From contig NC_061111.1 in the NCBI RefSeq assembly GCF_002878395.1, forward strand, positions 29,876,545 to 29,940,544: 64,000 bases of DNA, read 5' to 3'. Origin of the DNA: Capsicum annuum (lineage: Eukaryota; Streptophyta; Magnoliopsida; Solanales; Solanaceae). The notes beneath the pieces are model-generated. The model was not told the origin of the DNA and ran no database searches. It saw only the letters and a program-made list of their open reading frames with translations. Positions 48,871 to 60,799 of this stretch are shown here, piece by piece. Position 1 is the stretch's first letter; each line of letters starts with the position of its first letter. The translations under genes were made by a program, and so were the position numbers.

Positions 48871-51371
48871 TATAACACCCCGTAAAATCCTAAGCTTAAT
48901 TCGGTCCTTTAGGCTTGTCAAGGGGTCCCAGATATAAAATATTTTAGCTAAGTACTCATACTTAGTGTCATCTTAGCCTATGAAGGTTGGAAATCTTATT
49001 TCATGACCTTTATGTCCACTAAATGATGATGTTTAGGTTGTTTAATGATCAGGAATATCCGTAGGTTCTTCTGGACAATTTTTAGATTTTTCAGACTTCG
49101 TTTGAAGCTTCTTTGGAATCTTAAAATAGTGGATCAATGTGATCTTGGGGCTCCGCATTGACTATTGCGTTGATTAATATATTCCCTAGCTACCAGTGTC
49201 CAATTCCAGTTAATCGATGCGAACATGGCGCAACGCATTTGCTATCGCATTGATGCTACGCGTCGGTAGCCTAGTTTTCATTCACTAAAAGACCGCATTT
49301 TTGGGGGAATTTGGGTCTTCTCCACACATCCTTCAGCCCCCAAAACACGAAATTAAGCCCGTTTGAGAACAAATATACTCATTCATTCTCCAATTTCCAC
49401 AAGAATAAAACCCTAGGTGCTCAAATTTCAAATCAAGAACTCAAGATTCAACTTTAAACTTTCAGAAATTCTTCAGCAAGGTATGTAAAGTGTTTATCCA
49501 AAGATCTCTTCCACCCTTGGAGTCTATGAATCAGTTTTCAAACTTCAAGTATATAAATTTAATGAATACCATGATGGGTTTGATAATATTCATGTTTATA
49601 ATGATTATTTGAGTTTCAAATCCATGTGTTATGCTAAATTTCATGTGAAGTTTATTGATTTATATGTCTTACCATGTGAGATCATGTTAAAGCCTTAAAA
49701 TTGTGAATTTTATGATTGAATTGTGTGCTCAAATATTGATTAGTGTTATTTGCATGTTCTATGCCTTCTAAGTGTTTGATAAATTGTTTATGTGAACTAT
49801 TAAGAGAATGAAATCATGCAAGTGCTTGTTAAAATGCCCCAATGCATAAATGATGATCATGTTTATAGTTTACATGTTTCATGTTTATGCCATGTCTCTT
49901 AATTTAAGCTATCGAGTCCTGGGGGTACTTGTACCCGACAATTTAGCTGATTACCTAAAGCCATGGTCTGTCATATAACATTATCAGTCACATCACGCTC
50001 AGTAATACTCTAAGCCAGTTACAAAACTCAGGAAAACTAAGTAGATTCAATAGTAGTTCAGTCTAACCCAGTATTCAGTTCAGACATCTGTAAACTCTAT
50101 CAGTTAACAGAATTCAGTAGAATTTTGTCAATGAACAGAACTCAGTGAACTCAATTTGGTTCAACTAAACATTAATCTCAGTAACCATTCAGTCCAGCCT
50201 ATAAGAAACTATAAATCAGCTTAGTATCTATTTTAGCTGGAAGTAGGATTTAGTATTGAGTTAACCTAGGGATGGGGGCATTCCTGTCAGCTGAGGGTTT
50301 GACCCTTAGCAATAATCCCTACGTTACAGAACTCTATAGCCAACATAGGTGAGAAATCTACCTGCTAGAAATTATGAGGGTTGATACTTCTCACTCGAGT
50401 TATCCGGCCAGCGAGGGTTGACGAAAGTTAACTCATAGTTTATCTCTACCTGTGGCACGATATTGACACTTTTCTACTGAGGTTACAAGTTATACCCCAA
50501 TCTATTTAGAGGAGCATGTCGGTTAGATGATTATCTCCCACAGTCTTAGTTTTAGTATTAGTCTCAGAATAGAACTCAATTGAGTTCTACAGATTCAGGA
50601 CTATTAGATATAGTCACCCAACTCAAATCAGTATGAAACTCAGTATAGTTCCTCAGAATTTAGAACAATCAGATATAGTCATCCAGTTATCCATAGTACA
50701 GTATCAGTTATCTAGTAAAATTAGTTGATTAGTATTCAAACTCAGTATTTAGTGTTATCATGATTTCAATTACGGTATTCGTATTCATGCATGTACTCTT
50801 ATTCAGTCATACTCATGTTATCCAGTTATTATTATTCATGCATATGAACCAATGCATTTTAGCCTACCTCACTAAGCATACCAGTATATTCAAAGTACTG
50901 ACACATGCTTTTTTTGCGTTATGATGTCTTATATTATAGGTTCTGATGCACAAGCTCCAAAGCACCCTCAGTAGACCAGACTTTCAGCATTCAGCATAAT
51001 AGTGAGTCCTCTTGTTTCGAGGACATAATTACTACTTATAGTATTTTAGTTTATGTCAATAGATAGAGTTAGATGGGGACTTGTCCCATCAGCTCTATAG
51101 ATCAGACAGTTAGAGGCTTCCCAGATTAGAGTGTTTTCAGATAGTTATTTAAATTTTAGTAATTTGTGCAGTTTTGGTATTTAATACCACACTCAGTATC
51201 ATTCAGTATTATTTTTCAGATTGAACCTTATGGCATGTTTCTGCCTAATTCCACATAATATTTGGTATTATTGTTCAATTATTACAGTATGTACCAGCCA
51301 TGGGTTAGGTTATGGTCTCTCAGGATTATGAGCACCGTGTAGTGTCTGGGGTGCAAACTTGGGGAATTACA
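48871..51371 (+). repeat. Full-length Tekay-like LTR
   Basis: 2,501 bases from TATAACACCCCG (TG changed to TA) to GGGGAATTACA. Its end matches 47160-47558, and its beginning (GGTCCTTTAGGCTTGTCAAGG) resembles the LTR at 4671 (4709). A CG-rich part lies at about 49145-49270. Confidence 0.85.
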
Positions 51372-51375
51372 AAAT

Positions 51376-51387
51376 TGGTATGAGAGC
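51376..51387 (+). other. Primer-binding site
   Basis: TGGTATGAGAGC, one change from the initiator-Met site, followed by the usual leader (GCGCGCCACACTTATG near 51456). Confidence 0.8.
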
Positions 51388-51594
51388 CTAAGTTTCAATA
51401 GAGTCCTAGGAAGTCTGGTAGACGTATCTAGGAGAGTCTTGTAAATGGGTGTGTTGCGCGCCACACTTATGCACAAGAGTCTATGCGATGTTTTAGGAAC
51501 AATTTCCCTTCTTTCAGTATTCATGTCGTGCGAGTGAGCATGAAATCTAGTTACATTCTCTTTCTAATCCTAGTTTCTCTTCCATTTAAAGAAT

Positions 51595-52075
51595 ATGCCT
51601 CCAAAGAGGACTCAGGAAAGAGTAATGGGAGATCAGTTAGCCCTTCAGCCCATCCATCCAGATCCTTTGGACGAGCATGTCTCCCATGCAGATTTTAGAG
51701 CAGCCTTTACCACCTTAGCTCATTCTGTGGAATCCCAGAATGAACGCTTATCTGTAGTTCTGGGAAACCCAGTGGCCAATACTATTACTTCAAGGATTTG
51801 AGACTGCACCCGAATGAACCCTCCGTCTTTCATAGGCTCTAAGTAAGATGAAGACCCATAGGAATTTCTTGATCAGGTACAGAAGGTTACCAATATCATT
51901 GGGGTGAATGCTATTAAAAGCGCTGAGTTAGCCACATATCAATTACAGGATGTGTCTCACTTATCATTCAAATAGTGGAAGGCAGAAAGGGCCACAAATG
52001 TAGGGCCTATAGAATGGAAAGAGTTTACAGTTGCTTTTCTGGATAGGTTCTTCCCGCTGGATTTAATACAGGTTC
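51595..52075 (+). pseudogene. Tekay-like gag, 5' part only
   Basis: Opens MPPKRTQERVMGDQLALQP (51595-51801), then continues through stops with EFLDQVQKVTNIIGV and AFLDRFFPLD-like text. Similarity ends at about 52075. The rest of the element is missing. It is the second gag behind a Tekay-like LTR in this stretch, in the same orientation. Confidence 0.8.
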
Positions 52076-52768
52076 AGGTTTGGTCTCTACAGACCACTAA
52101 TATTAGGTTGGAACTGTGAACCAAGTTGTATTACCCAATTTATTGAGGCATGCAGACTACCCTTTGCAATAAATACAAAATGCTCTTTCTAAGAAGACTA
52201 TTCAATTAGCAATTGTACATGATACTCATGAGGCTAAGGGGCTAACCCTTTAGGCTAGAATTGATGCACTTCAAACAAATCTTTCTCTTGAAAGATCTGA
52301 GAATTGTTAAACTACTTGTCACTTGAAATAACTCCTCCAGTATGTTCCTCCTTCTTCCGCCTCTTAGTTCCTTAGGATATTTTTGGTGCTTAATATATTC
52401 AAATTGTATAATTTTAGTCCTACATATTTTGTAGATCATATTTGAAGTATTAATGAAATGGTGCTTTTTTGATCTGGTGTATTGTGTTCTTGCACTCCTT
52501 AATGCATTTTTCTTCAATTACATCTAGTTCTGCATGTTTTAGTGATAGTACTAGTGTCCATGGATCAATAAAATTTGTTCTTTAGCTAAGTGTTTATCTT
52601 GATCTAGCTTTTGTATGATGTCAAATGGAGGAAGATTAAGGATTGCATAATATTTATAACCTAATGACCGACCTGTTTAATCCTAGTGCTTTATGCTTAA
52701 GTTTTTACAGGTGAAGGTGTTGGATGCATAATGACAAAAGGATTTTCATCAACCAAAAGTAGGAATTA
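52076..52768. other. Unassigned sequence, probably the 3' end of a copia interior
   Basis: No coding domain seen. The last part (TGACAAAAGGATTTTCATC, then CAACCAAAAGTAGGAATTA) resembles the region and polypurine tract that precede SIRE-type LTRs. The frames at 52242-52517 and 52922-53119 have no recognisable motif. Confidence 0.35.
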
Positions 52769-53570
52769 CTAGGCTCCGTGAAGTTTTAAAGACTGACCAA
52801 GTGAATGAAACATGTTGGTCAAGCTGGTTCATAGATGCATAGGTGAAAGATGATAAGCTCATATAATGATCACTCATATGAGAAGACAAGGTTGCTCAAT
52901 TGAAGGAATAGATATGTGGATTTATTTGATTAACTCAAAATAAATTACCATGTGTGAATTAAGGAGTTGGAATGGACTACAAAACATGAAGAAGGTTGAG
53001 TTTGAATTGAAGTTGAACTCTAACAAATGAGAGTCCAGATGGATGAAGAAGTTTGATTTGAAGAAAAACTCTGTGAGAGTTGTGCCTAAATAGAGGGAGT
53101 GACATTCACAGTCACTCACGCACTTAAAAAGAAAAAAAGTAATTGATAAATTAACTTAGAAGTGTGCATCATGGAGACTGAAGGAACATATTGCTGAACC
53201 TGCTCCAATTTCTAAGGAAGATAAGGAGTATTAGTGTTTATGTATTCGGTGTTGGTTGTTGAGTTGTAATACTAATGTAGTCCTAGTTTAGTGAGTTATA
53301 AACTGATTTAGGTTATTGTCTTAAAGTTAGGGAACTCAAAGACTTGGGGTGATATACCTTGGGAGGTTTGTAATTTAAGCATTGAATAGGAGTTAGAGTT
53401 TATAATTCCCAGATTACAAAAGTTTTGTAATTTGTTATTGCTAAGGCTTAAGTTTTTTGGTAATGTTTAGGGTGAAATATTATAGAGGTATAGGTCATGT
53501 TTTTTTTACACCTTTTTGAACCGGTTGTTTTCCACATGAAAACTGCTGCCTCTTTTACTTATAGGGGTGA
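52769..53570 (+). repeat. Copia-type LTR (single)
   Basis: Begins near TAGGCTCCGTGAAG after a purine tract and ends in the ACACCTTTTTGAACCGG and GTTTTCCACATGAAAAC region, which I recall from the 3' part of SIRE-type LTRs of Solanaceae. GTAATACTAATG and TTGGGAGGTTTGTAA-like segments at about 53260-53380 fit as well. No second copy lies in the window, and it does not match the copia LTR at 20502, so this is a different family. Confidence 0.45.
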
Positions 53571-53574
53571 AATT

Positions 53575-53766
53575 GATTGTTCCCCACTTTAAATTGTAAG
53601 AAACATATGATGATTCTGTCCTACCACTGAGATGGAGAACAACAATCTCTAATTTTTCTTCAGGCTGTGTGATATGATTATAGTAAAAGTATCTTTCACA
53701 TTTCCCTAACCAGGACAGTGGGTCACCATCCTCAAAATCTGAAAACTCAATTTTGTGATGAAATAT
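53575..53766 (-). pseudogene. Fragment of a Ty3/gypsy gag
   Basis: On the minus strand, IEFSDFEDGDPLSWLGKCE, then RYFYYNHITQPEEKLEIVV and LHLSGRTESSYVS: the start of a retrotransposon capsid domain (PxFxGxDPxxWLxxxExYF type). It begins right at the LTR at 53767 and stops at the copia LTR. It is a different gag from the Tekay, Tat and Athila ones here. Confidence 0.65.
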
Positions 53767-55448
53767 TGTCACGGCTTGAGATGAGGTCCTAGACAGGATG
53801 GAAATCCTAAGCTATAAAGGCCCAAGAGACTTCATAACATGCTATCATGAACATAATTGATATTAAATAAAGGTGTGAAAGAGAAAACTAAAATACAAGT
53901 TGATCTTATGATCAAAATATATCAATGAATTTATGAAAATATAATACTCAAATTCCATCTACAAAACCTCTATTAAAGTTAACTGTCTAGGCCAGGACAA
54001 GGCCGTCGACTGGACCACAAACTAAAATAAATCAACATACAAATAAATTGCTTTTTGAAAGATGGATGGCTCACCAACTCTATCATATCCAAATGTTCTA
54101 CTGATGTGTTAGACCATGGGACTGTACCTCAGAACTTGTAATAAAAAGGTCAATACTTGGAAATTACTGGTATGCAGAACAATCCAAAATAACATATAAT
54201 TGATGCAAAATATTTGAGAGCAGTTCAAAATCAATTTAACATAATATAGGTAAAACACATGGGAATGCTTGAAAGACTTCAAAACATTCTTGTAAAAGAT
54301 CGAATCCACTCTTTGCTTTAATTTTGAGCAAGATGGTACATCCTACATTTCTAAAATCCCACGGGCTATATGAAGTACACCCTTAACTCGGAGGCAAAGA
54401 CCCCAAACTAAGTTTTCCACCGAGGCTGGAGTTTTTGATCTTTACTATGCCACAAGGATTTCACTAGTGTACCATCCCCTATTTCAGGGAAAAATAAAAC
54501 CCATGTCAAAAAAATATTATTTCGGGCAATGAGTTATCTGCGATCGTGCCTTCTTTGGGTAACCATCTAACTCTCTTAAAACCCAATTTTAGCCTCTTCA
54601 AAAACGTACTTCATGCTTATAAACAATTCTTTTCTTATTTCTGTTAAGGGCATATCATAACTGGGTATTATCCTGCCCAGACTTGCAAGTCATTCATCTC
54701 ATACCACATCCTATCCGTAGCCCTTCTTATTCAAAACCACATTAATGAACACCCAAAAGATTTAAACAACAAGTGAGAGTTCTTATGTTAAATAACATAT
54801 GAAACTTATCCAAGACACTCTCCTTTTAATACTAAACCGTACGGTGGTCAATTCTTTCATAAGTTGCATGAAAACTTTTAGTTAACACAACTGAAAAATT
54901 TGGAAGTAAGGAAAGTACCCTTTCTAGAAACTCAAAAGACCATACCAATTCAACATGGATAGTAAAGCTTATAGCCCAAGCTTTTAATCATGCAGTTGAA
55001 CAACCAACAACATGTATAAACAATGGATTTTACAGTAAGAGTGAGAATTTTGTGAGGCATGCTCTCTTAGCAATTTTTGAAACTCACAACCCATGTACAA
55101 ATAAAAGTAATTCAAGTTTATGGAGAAATTTCATGAGAAACACCTACTTTCATAACAATGGGTTCACAATACATAGAAACACCTACTTTCATAACAATGG
55201 GTTCACAATACATTCCCTTTAAATGGTTTCAAAACCCCCTTTTCATATATACATAATCATATAGTATTAAATCTTGTTAAAAATGATAAAATTAAGCCCA
55301 TGAGGTTTAGGATAGTCACACATACATTTTTTATGAACAAAAAATTGAGACCTCTTGAATCTATGCCTTGAAAGCATGACTTTTTGAAAGAAACCCTAAC
55401 TTTTCTCTCTTGAAAGTGGAGAGGAGAAGGAGCAATGAGAAACTGACA
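53767..55448 (-). repeat. Single Tekay-like LTR, inverted
   Basis: The plus strand starts TGTCACGGC (minus end GTGACA, as in LARD 2). Inverted matches to the LARD 2 LTR include GGGCAATGAGTT (54526, compare AACTCATTGCCC at 36253) and the CCTTCTTTGGG stretch (54550). It is about 1.7 kb, shorter than the others, so truncated or a solo LTR. TATTG occurs at 53764-53768 and 55449-55453, a possible target duplication. Confidence 0.65.
55136..55213. repeat. Perfect 39-base tandem duplication
   Basis: Two identical copies (55136-55174 and 55175-55213), each with ACACCTACTTTCATAAC and GGGTTCACAATACAT. The second is directly adjacent to the first, inside the inverted LTR. Confidence 0.95.
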
Positions 55449-55454
55449 TATTGA

Positions 55455-56617
55455 TGTTGGGCGTATTTATACGTCGAAGCACCATAACTTACCCATGTTT
55501 TAGCTAAGTTTTGAGGATAAAATACATAATTCTTGCACTTTTAGTCTATTTTTAGTTAAGTGAGCTGACCTATGTGATTAGCATGATTTTCAGGTACTAA
55601 TGAGGAAGTTTACAACACTTTGGGGACCTGTGCAAAGCAAAGGAAAACTTCACATAAAAAGGAAAGTAGCTCTTGGACTGAATGTGATACATGGGAACTT
55701 TTTCCCGGGCAAACTCAATATTTTTAAATAGTTAACGATGAAGTAGCAATTTATTAGAGAAGGATATTAGTAAAAGCATGATTGCTGAATTTTTAGTTCA
55801 TTATACACATTATTCACGATCTGTATTATTTTTGAAAATAAGGGAGACACTTAGCTTGAGGACGGAGAGAGAGAAACGCGTTTCTCTCTTATTGTCGGTA
55901 GCCATCTTTATCACCAAGATTGTTCTAAGTTTTGGTATGACGAATATGTCTATTTTGATTTCCGTTTTATTCATGCATAGCTAAGTTTATTTGTTAGGGT
56001 TATGGAAACCTTGTAGTATACTCTCTATTGCTATGGGTTTTTGAATTTATGATGTGTTAATCCACTTATATCATTACTCTCTTCATTTTGATTGAATTCT
56101 CGTGGTTGCAAACATAGGGAATGCGCTATTATAGCAATAACTTGTTCGATAGAAAATTTACTATTTGGAAAAGAGAGTGTGACGAGAAAATAGGGTTTCC
56201 AACCTCTATTTTACACATTAATGCCCTAGCAGGATTAACTTCTTGGAGAGTTCGTACAATTGGTTATACAGTTTAGATTTGAGAGAAATAAGGTGAATAA
56301 ATCCTTGATGGTTGAAAAACACTTAGATTTAGAATTAGAATACGTCTCTCTATAAGTGCATGCATGTATAAAATCCATATTACTCATAGTTAATAGAGAA
56401 GTAGAAGCTACAAGGTGGACATAACCCTAACTTGTCATTCTCTGTGATCAAATATAATTACACATATCATCTCATCGTTACACTGATACTATTATTGTGC
56501 ACGTAAACTAAACCCCCATTTCCTTGGAACCTTAGATCAACAGTCTAATAATAATCGCAATACTTAGTGATCATAGTATTCCCTGTGGGATTCGATACCC
56601 AACCCAGTTGGGTTCTA
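55455..56617 (+). repeat. 5' LTR of the Athila-like element
   Basis: Starts about TGTTGGGCGTATTTATACG and ends near CCCTGTGGGATTCGATACCC (56581), the usual text before the primer site in Athila. About 1.16 kb. Ends are approximate because the 3' LTR is outside. The 68-codon frame at 55778-55984 is a shadow. Confidence 0.65.
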
Positions 56618-56619
56618 TA

Positions 56620-56637
56620 TTTGGCAGCTGCGCAAGT
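56620..56637 (+). other. Primer-binding site of the Athila-like element
   Basis: TTTGGCAGCTGCGCAAG. Athila elements commonly use a tRNA-Asp type site (TGGCGCC…), and this is a diverged form. Confidence 0.5.
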
Positions 56638-56639
56638 AC

Positions 56640-58496
56640 ATCAACAGAATGCTGATAACCCAGGTCGGGTACCAAATCTCAATGATGAGGACCTGGGTGA
56701 TGATGAGTTATTAAATCCAAGGCGTGCAGATGATGTGGCTGCACCAGTGAATAGGAATATCAATAAAGATCGTCAAGCTAGGATAAGACCCGAACGCCGA
56801 GCTGTGCAAGTTGCTTTTGATGATGATGATGATGACTTGGATGGGGCTGGTGCCACAGGGGCTATTATTCCTCCGCCCTTGGCACCCGGAGCCAAGTTCA
56901 ATATCACTAGCACCATGATCCAGCTATTACAACTCAAAGGGTTATTTGGTGGACTTGCAGGCGACGATCCGAATATGTATCTAATTAATTTTATATCAAC
57001 ATGCAAATCGTTTGACAATCCAGGGGTTGGATAGAATGCAATCTGGCTGTGGTTATTTCCATTTTCTCTATCTGGAGAGGCAACTCTATGGTTAAACGGG
57101 CTAACTCCTGACTCTATTGCCAATTGGAGGCAACTGAAAGAAGCATTCCTAGAAAGATTCTTTCCGTCATCCAAGAGAGAACAATTAAGAGATGAGATAA
57201 GCAATTTCAGACAACTTCCAATTGAAGCTCTCCATGAGACATAGGAGAGGTTCAATAAGAAGCTTATGCGGTGCCCAAATCATCAGATGACCAATGTCCA
57301 CTTGATGGAAATAATATATAGGGCTTTGAACTCGGTGACTAAGCTAGTGGTAGATAATGTTGCAGGTGGGTCATTCATGGACCTTACTTTTATTGAGGCA
57401 TGTGATATGCTGGATCGTATGACAAAGCAGAGTAGAGCTTGGCATACTAGGGATTCTGAGGTAGCAAGCTCTACTGTATCTATTGGCATGACGACAGAAC
57501 AGAGACGAAGAGAAGAGGAACGTGACCAGGATATGGCTCATATGAAAATGCAGATGGACCTTCTTACCAAACATTTATTATCAGGGAAGACAGAAAAGGT
57601 CAAGGCTGTTTTATCACAGGGAAGAGATGACTCCAATTTTGAGGAGGAAGCAAATTACTTGAATAATCAAGGGGTGTCCGAGGCAATGTCCAAGGAAACC
57701 AAGTTCGGAACTATTATGAAAAATCCAGATACAAGGACCGAGACCAAGGGAATTAGAAGAATAAGAATGATAAGAGCGGTTTGTATGTCCCTCCTGGAAA
57801 TCATAAAGCTGCTGCACCTAGCTCTGGGAAGATGTCCATGGAGGACATGATGGCTAAACTGTTGAAAGGAGTTGAGGAAACCAATACGGGAGTAACTGAG
57901 GTAAAAAATGATTTTTCCTCAATAAATGAATTGGTTGACTCACATTCCACTTCAATAAAATAGCTGGAACAACAAATGAGTCAACTATCAGCAGCATTCA
58001 ATCAAAGAAAAGCTGGCACTTTACGGAGTGACACTGTCTAAAATCCAAGAAAAGATGGATCATGCTTGGCTATTACAACCAGGAGTGGTAAGGTGTTGGA
58101 AAATCCATCCAAGGGCAAGCTTGTGGTTGATAGTATAGAGGAGAATGTTGTTAAAGCAGATTATGATGATTCTGTAGAAGTTTTAAATCAGGATAAGAAC
58201 GTCCATGATACTACACATAGATCCCAGCAGTCTGAAAAAATTGATAATGGGAAGCACAATAAAAAGGAAGTGGTGGAGAAAACTCTTCTAAATCCACCAT
58301 CACCTTTTCCTCAAAGACTGAAGAAGAAAACTGATGACACCAGGTTTAGTAAATTGATAACCATGCCGAAGCAGTTGACTATTAATGTGCCTTTGGTAGA
58401 GGCACTGGAGCAAATGCTAGGATACGCCAAATTCATGAAGGACCTTTTGACAAAGAAAAGGGCAGCGAGCTATGAACTGGCAGATAATTTTCATTA
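56640..58496 (+). pseudogene. Athila-like gag and gag-pol linker
   Basis: The real start is unclear: the open frame begins in the LTR at 56567. Frame 2 runs to about 57745 with TAGs at 57032 and 57242, then the text shifts frame and continues from 57781 with a TAG at 57961 and a TAA at 58039. The N-terminus is acidic (DDDDDDLDG). The capsid domain follows ([20 protein letters not shown], then EATLWLNGLTPDSIANW, LKEAFLERFFPSSKREQLR). Helical segments (EERDQDMAHMKMQMDLLTK) come next, and then a charged linker (58066-58490). Gag forms the particle. No CCHC knuckle is obvious, as is common in this clade. Confidence 0.8.
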
Positions 58497-59291
58497 TTGC
58501 AGTCAATTGCCACGAGGTCTTTAGTACAGAAAAAGGTATATCCTGGTGCTTTCACTATTCCTTGCACGGTTGGATCTTTAGATTTTGCTAAGGCGTTATG
58601 TGATTTGGGGGCTAGCATTAATTTGATGCCACTAGCCATTTATAGACAGTTGGGGTTGGGGGATCCTACACCAACCAACATGCGGCTGGTAATGGCAGAT
58701 AGGTCGGTAAAACGACCTGTTGGTATCTTATATGATGTATTAGTGAAGGTTTCTACCTTTATCTTTCCTGCAGACTTTGTTATTTTGGATTACGAGGTGG
58801 ATTTTGAGGTACCCATAATCTTGGGTCAACCTTTCCTCACAACAGGAAGTGTGCTTATTGATTTACGAGCAAATGAGCTTTTATTTCAGATGAATGATGA
58901 AGTGGTACATTTTGATGTATGCAAATCAATGAAGCAGACCAAGGATATGAATGTGTTCTCTATAGCTGATGTTTATTATGAGGATGAGAAGGAATTATCT
59001 TTAGAGAAGCAGCTTACTGTTAAGCCATTGGCTGCTGTACTTTTGAACTTCGATCATGAGGATGTTAAAAAGTACGAAGAAACTATCTGTGCTTTGATAG
59101 GAATGGGGTCGTATTCTTATGCCCCCGAGAAGCTGGACCTTGACCTTAAGAATCAACCTTCACCACCGGTGAAGCCATCCATTGAAGAACCACCGGTGCT
59201 AGAATTGAAAGAGCTACCCAGTTATCTAAGGTATGTGTTCTTGGGTAGTGGAAATACACTGCCGATTATTATTGCTACTGCATTTAGGTGA
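58497..59291 (+). pseudogene. Aspartic protease domain of the Athila-like element
   Basis: An open frame of 264 codons without stops, frame-shifted relative to gag. The retropepsin core is visible: FTIPCTVGSLDFAKALCDLG followed by ASINLMP, where DLG replaces the usual D(T/S)G as in other plant gypsy elements. FVILDYEVDFEVPIILGQPF with the hydrophobic ILG turn follows. The C-terminal part (EELPPVLELKELPSYLRYVF-like) leads toward RT. Cleavage of gag-pol would be its role. The start at 58497 is arbitrary, because the domain continues from the gag frame. Confidence 0.82.
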
Positions 59292-60308
59292 ACAACAGGT
59301 AGAGGCTCTCATCTCTGTTCTAAAGAGGTACAAGAAAGGTATTGGTTAGACTATTACTGATATAATTGGTATCCCTCCTGGCATATGTATGCACAAGATT
59401 CAGCTCGAGGAAGATTGCGTACCCACTATTGAGCATCAGTATCGTTTGAATCCACCTATGTAAGAGGTGGTGAAGAAAGAAATCATAAAGTGGTTAGATG
59501 CAGTGTGGTGTATCCAATCTCAGACAGTAAATGGGTGAGTCCTGTACAATGTGTGCCCAAGAAAGGGGGAATGACAGTAGTAGCAAACGACAAGAATAAG
59601 CTAATTCCACTCAGGCCTGTCACAGGGTGGAGAATGTGCATGGATTACCAGAAGCTAAATTTATGGACGTTAAAGGACCACTTCCCAATGCCATTCATAG
59701 ATCAAATGCTTGATTGATTGGCAGGAAAGGGATGGTTCTGTTTCTTGGATGGTTATTCTGGATATAATTAGATTTGCATTGCTCCTGAAGATCAGAAGAA
59801 GACTACTTTTACATGCCCATATGGTACTTTTGCATTCAAACAAATGTCATTTGGGCTATGTAATGCACCTGCCACTTTTCAGCGGTGTATGATGTCCATT
59901 TTCTTCGATATGGTTAAAGACACCTTGGAGGTGTTTATGGATGACTTTTCGTTTGTAGGTGAGTCATTTCAGTCATGCTTAGCAAATCTGAGTATGGCTT
60001 TGCAGCGATGTGTGGAATTCAATCTGGTGCTAAATTGGGAGAAGTGTCATTTTATGGTTAAGAAAGGCATTGTTCTCGGGCATAAGGTCTCTGAAAAGGG
60101 AATTGAAGTTGATCGAGCCAAGATTGAAGTTATCGAGATACTACCACCTCTAATTTCTGTAAAGGGGGTTCGTTGTTTTCTCAGTCATGCTGGTTTTTAT
60201 CGGAGGTTTATTAAAGACATCTCCAAGATTGCAAACCCATTATGCAAACTTTTGGAGAAGGAGGAAAAGTTTTACTTTGGTGAAGATTACATGAAGGCAT
60301 TTGAATGA
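59284..60308 (+). pseudogene. Reverse transcriptase of the Athila-like element
   Basis: The N-terminal part (LGEQQVEALISVLKRYKKG, then IPPGICMHKIQLEED) is in a different frame with a TAG at 59347 and TAA at 59461. From 59490 one frame holds through the palm: WRMCMDYQKLN, FCFLDGYSGYN, MSFGLCNAPATFQRCMM and the catalytic box FMDD at 59934-59945. LVLNWEKCHFMVKKGIVLGH and GVRCFLSHAGFYRRFIKD follow. In-frame stops lie at 59715 (TGA), 59769 (TAG) and 60306 (TGA). It would copy the element RNA into DNA. Catalytic residues are present but the gene is interrupted. Confidence 0.9.
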
Positions 60309-60760
60309 CTCAAAGGAAAGCTAGTTGAAGCCCCTATTATTGTAGCACCCAATTGGTCTCTACCTTTTGAAGTTATGTGTGATGCAACTGGTGTAGCCTT
60401 GGGTGCTATACTTGGTCAGAAAAGAGAAAAGCTATTTTATCCAATCTACTACGCGAGCAAGGCCTTGAATGGAGCATAGAAAAACTATACCGTCACTGAA
60501 CAAGAGCTTCTAGCAGTTGTTTATGCTTTCAAAAAGTTCTATGCTTACTTGTTGGGAACCAAGGTAGTGGTTCATACAGATCATGCAGCTCTAAGATATC
60601 TAATGGCAAAGAAGGATGCTAAGCCAAGGCTAATTAGGTGGGAGTTATTGCTTCAAGAATTTGATTTTGAGGTAAAGGATAGAAAAGTTTGTGAAAACCA
60701 AGTAGTTGATCATGTATCTAGACTTGAGAGTCAGCACATAGTGCAGACCGACCTTGATAT
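60309..60760 (+). pseudogene. RNase H domain of the Athila-like element
   Basis: Same frame as RT. The first acidic residue lies in MCDATGVALGAILGQ, then [25 protein letters not shown] and [20 protein letters not shown], the usual Ty3 RNase H signature. A TAG lies at 60477-60479. It would remove the RNA strand of the hybrid. Confidence 0.88.
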
Positions 60761-60799
60761 TGATGATGCATTCCCCGACAAAGAAATTCTAGCAACTAT

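Noticed and set aside
56773..57255. 160-codon open frame on the minus strand
   Set aside because: Exactly antisense to a clear gag capsid domain, so a shadow.
57283..57817. Three minus-strand frames of 67-68 codons
   Set aside because: Antisense to the Athila-like gag; no domain of their own.
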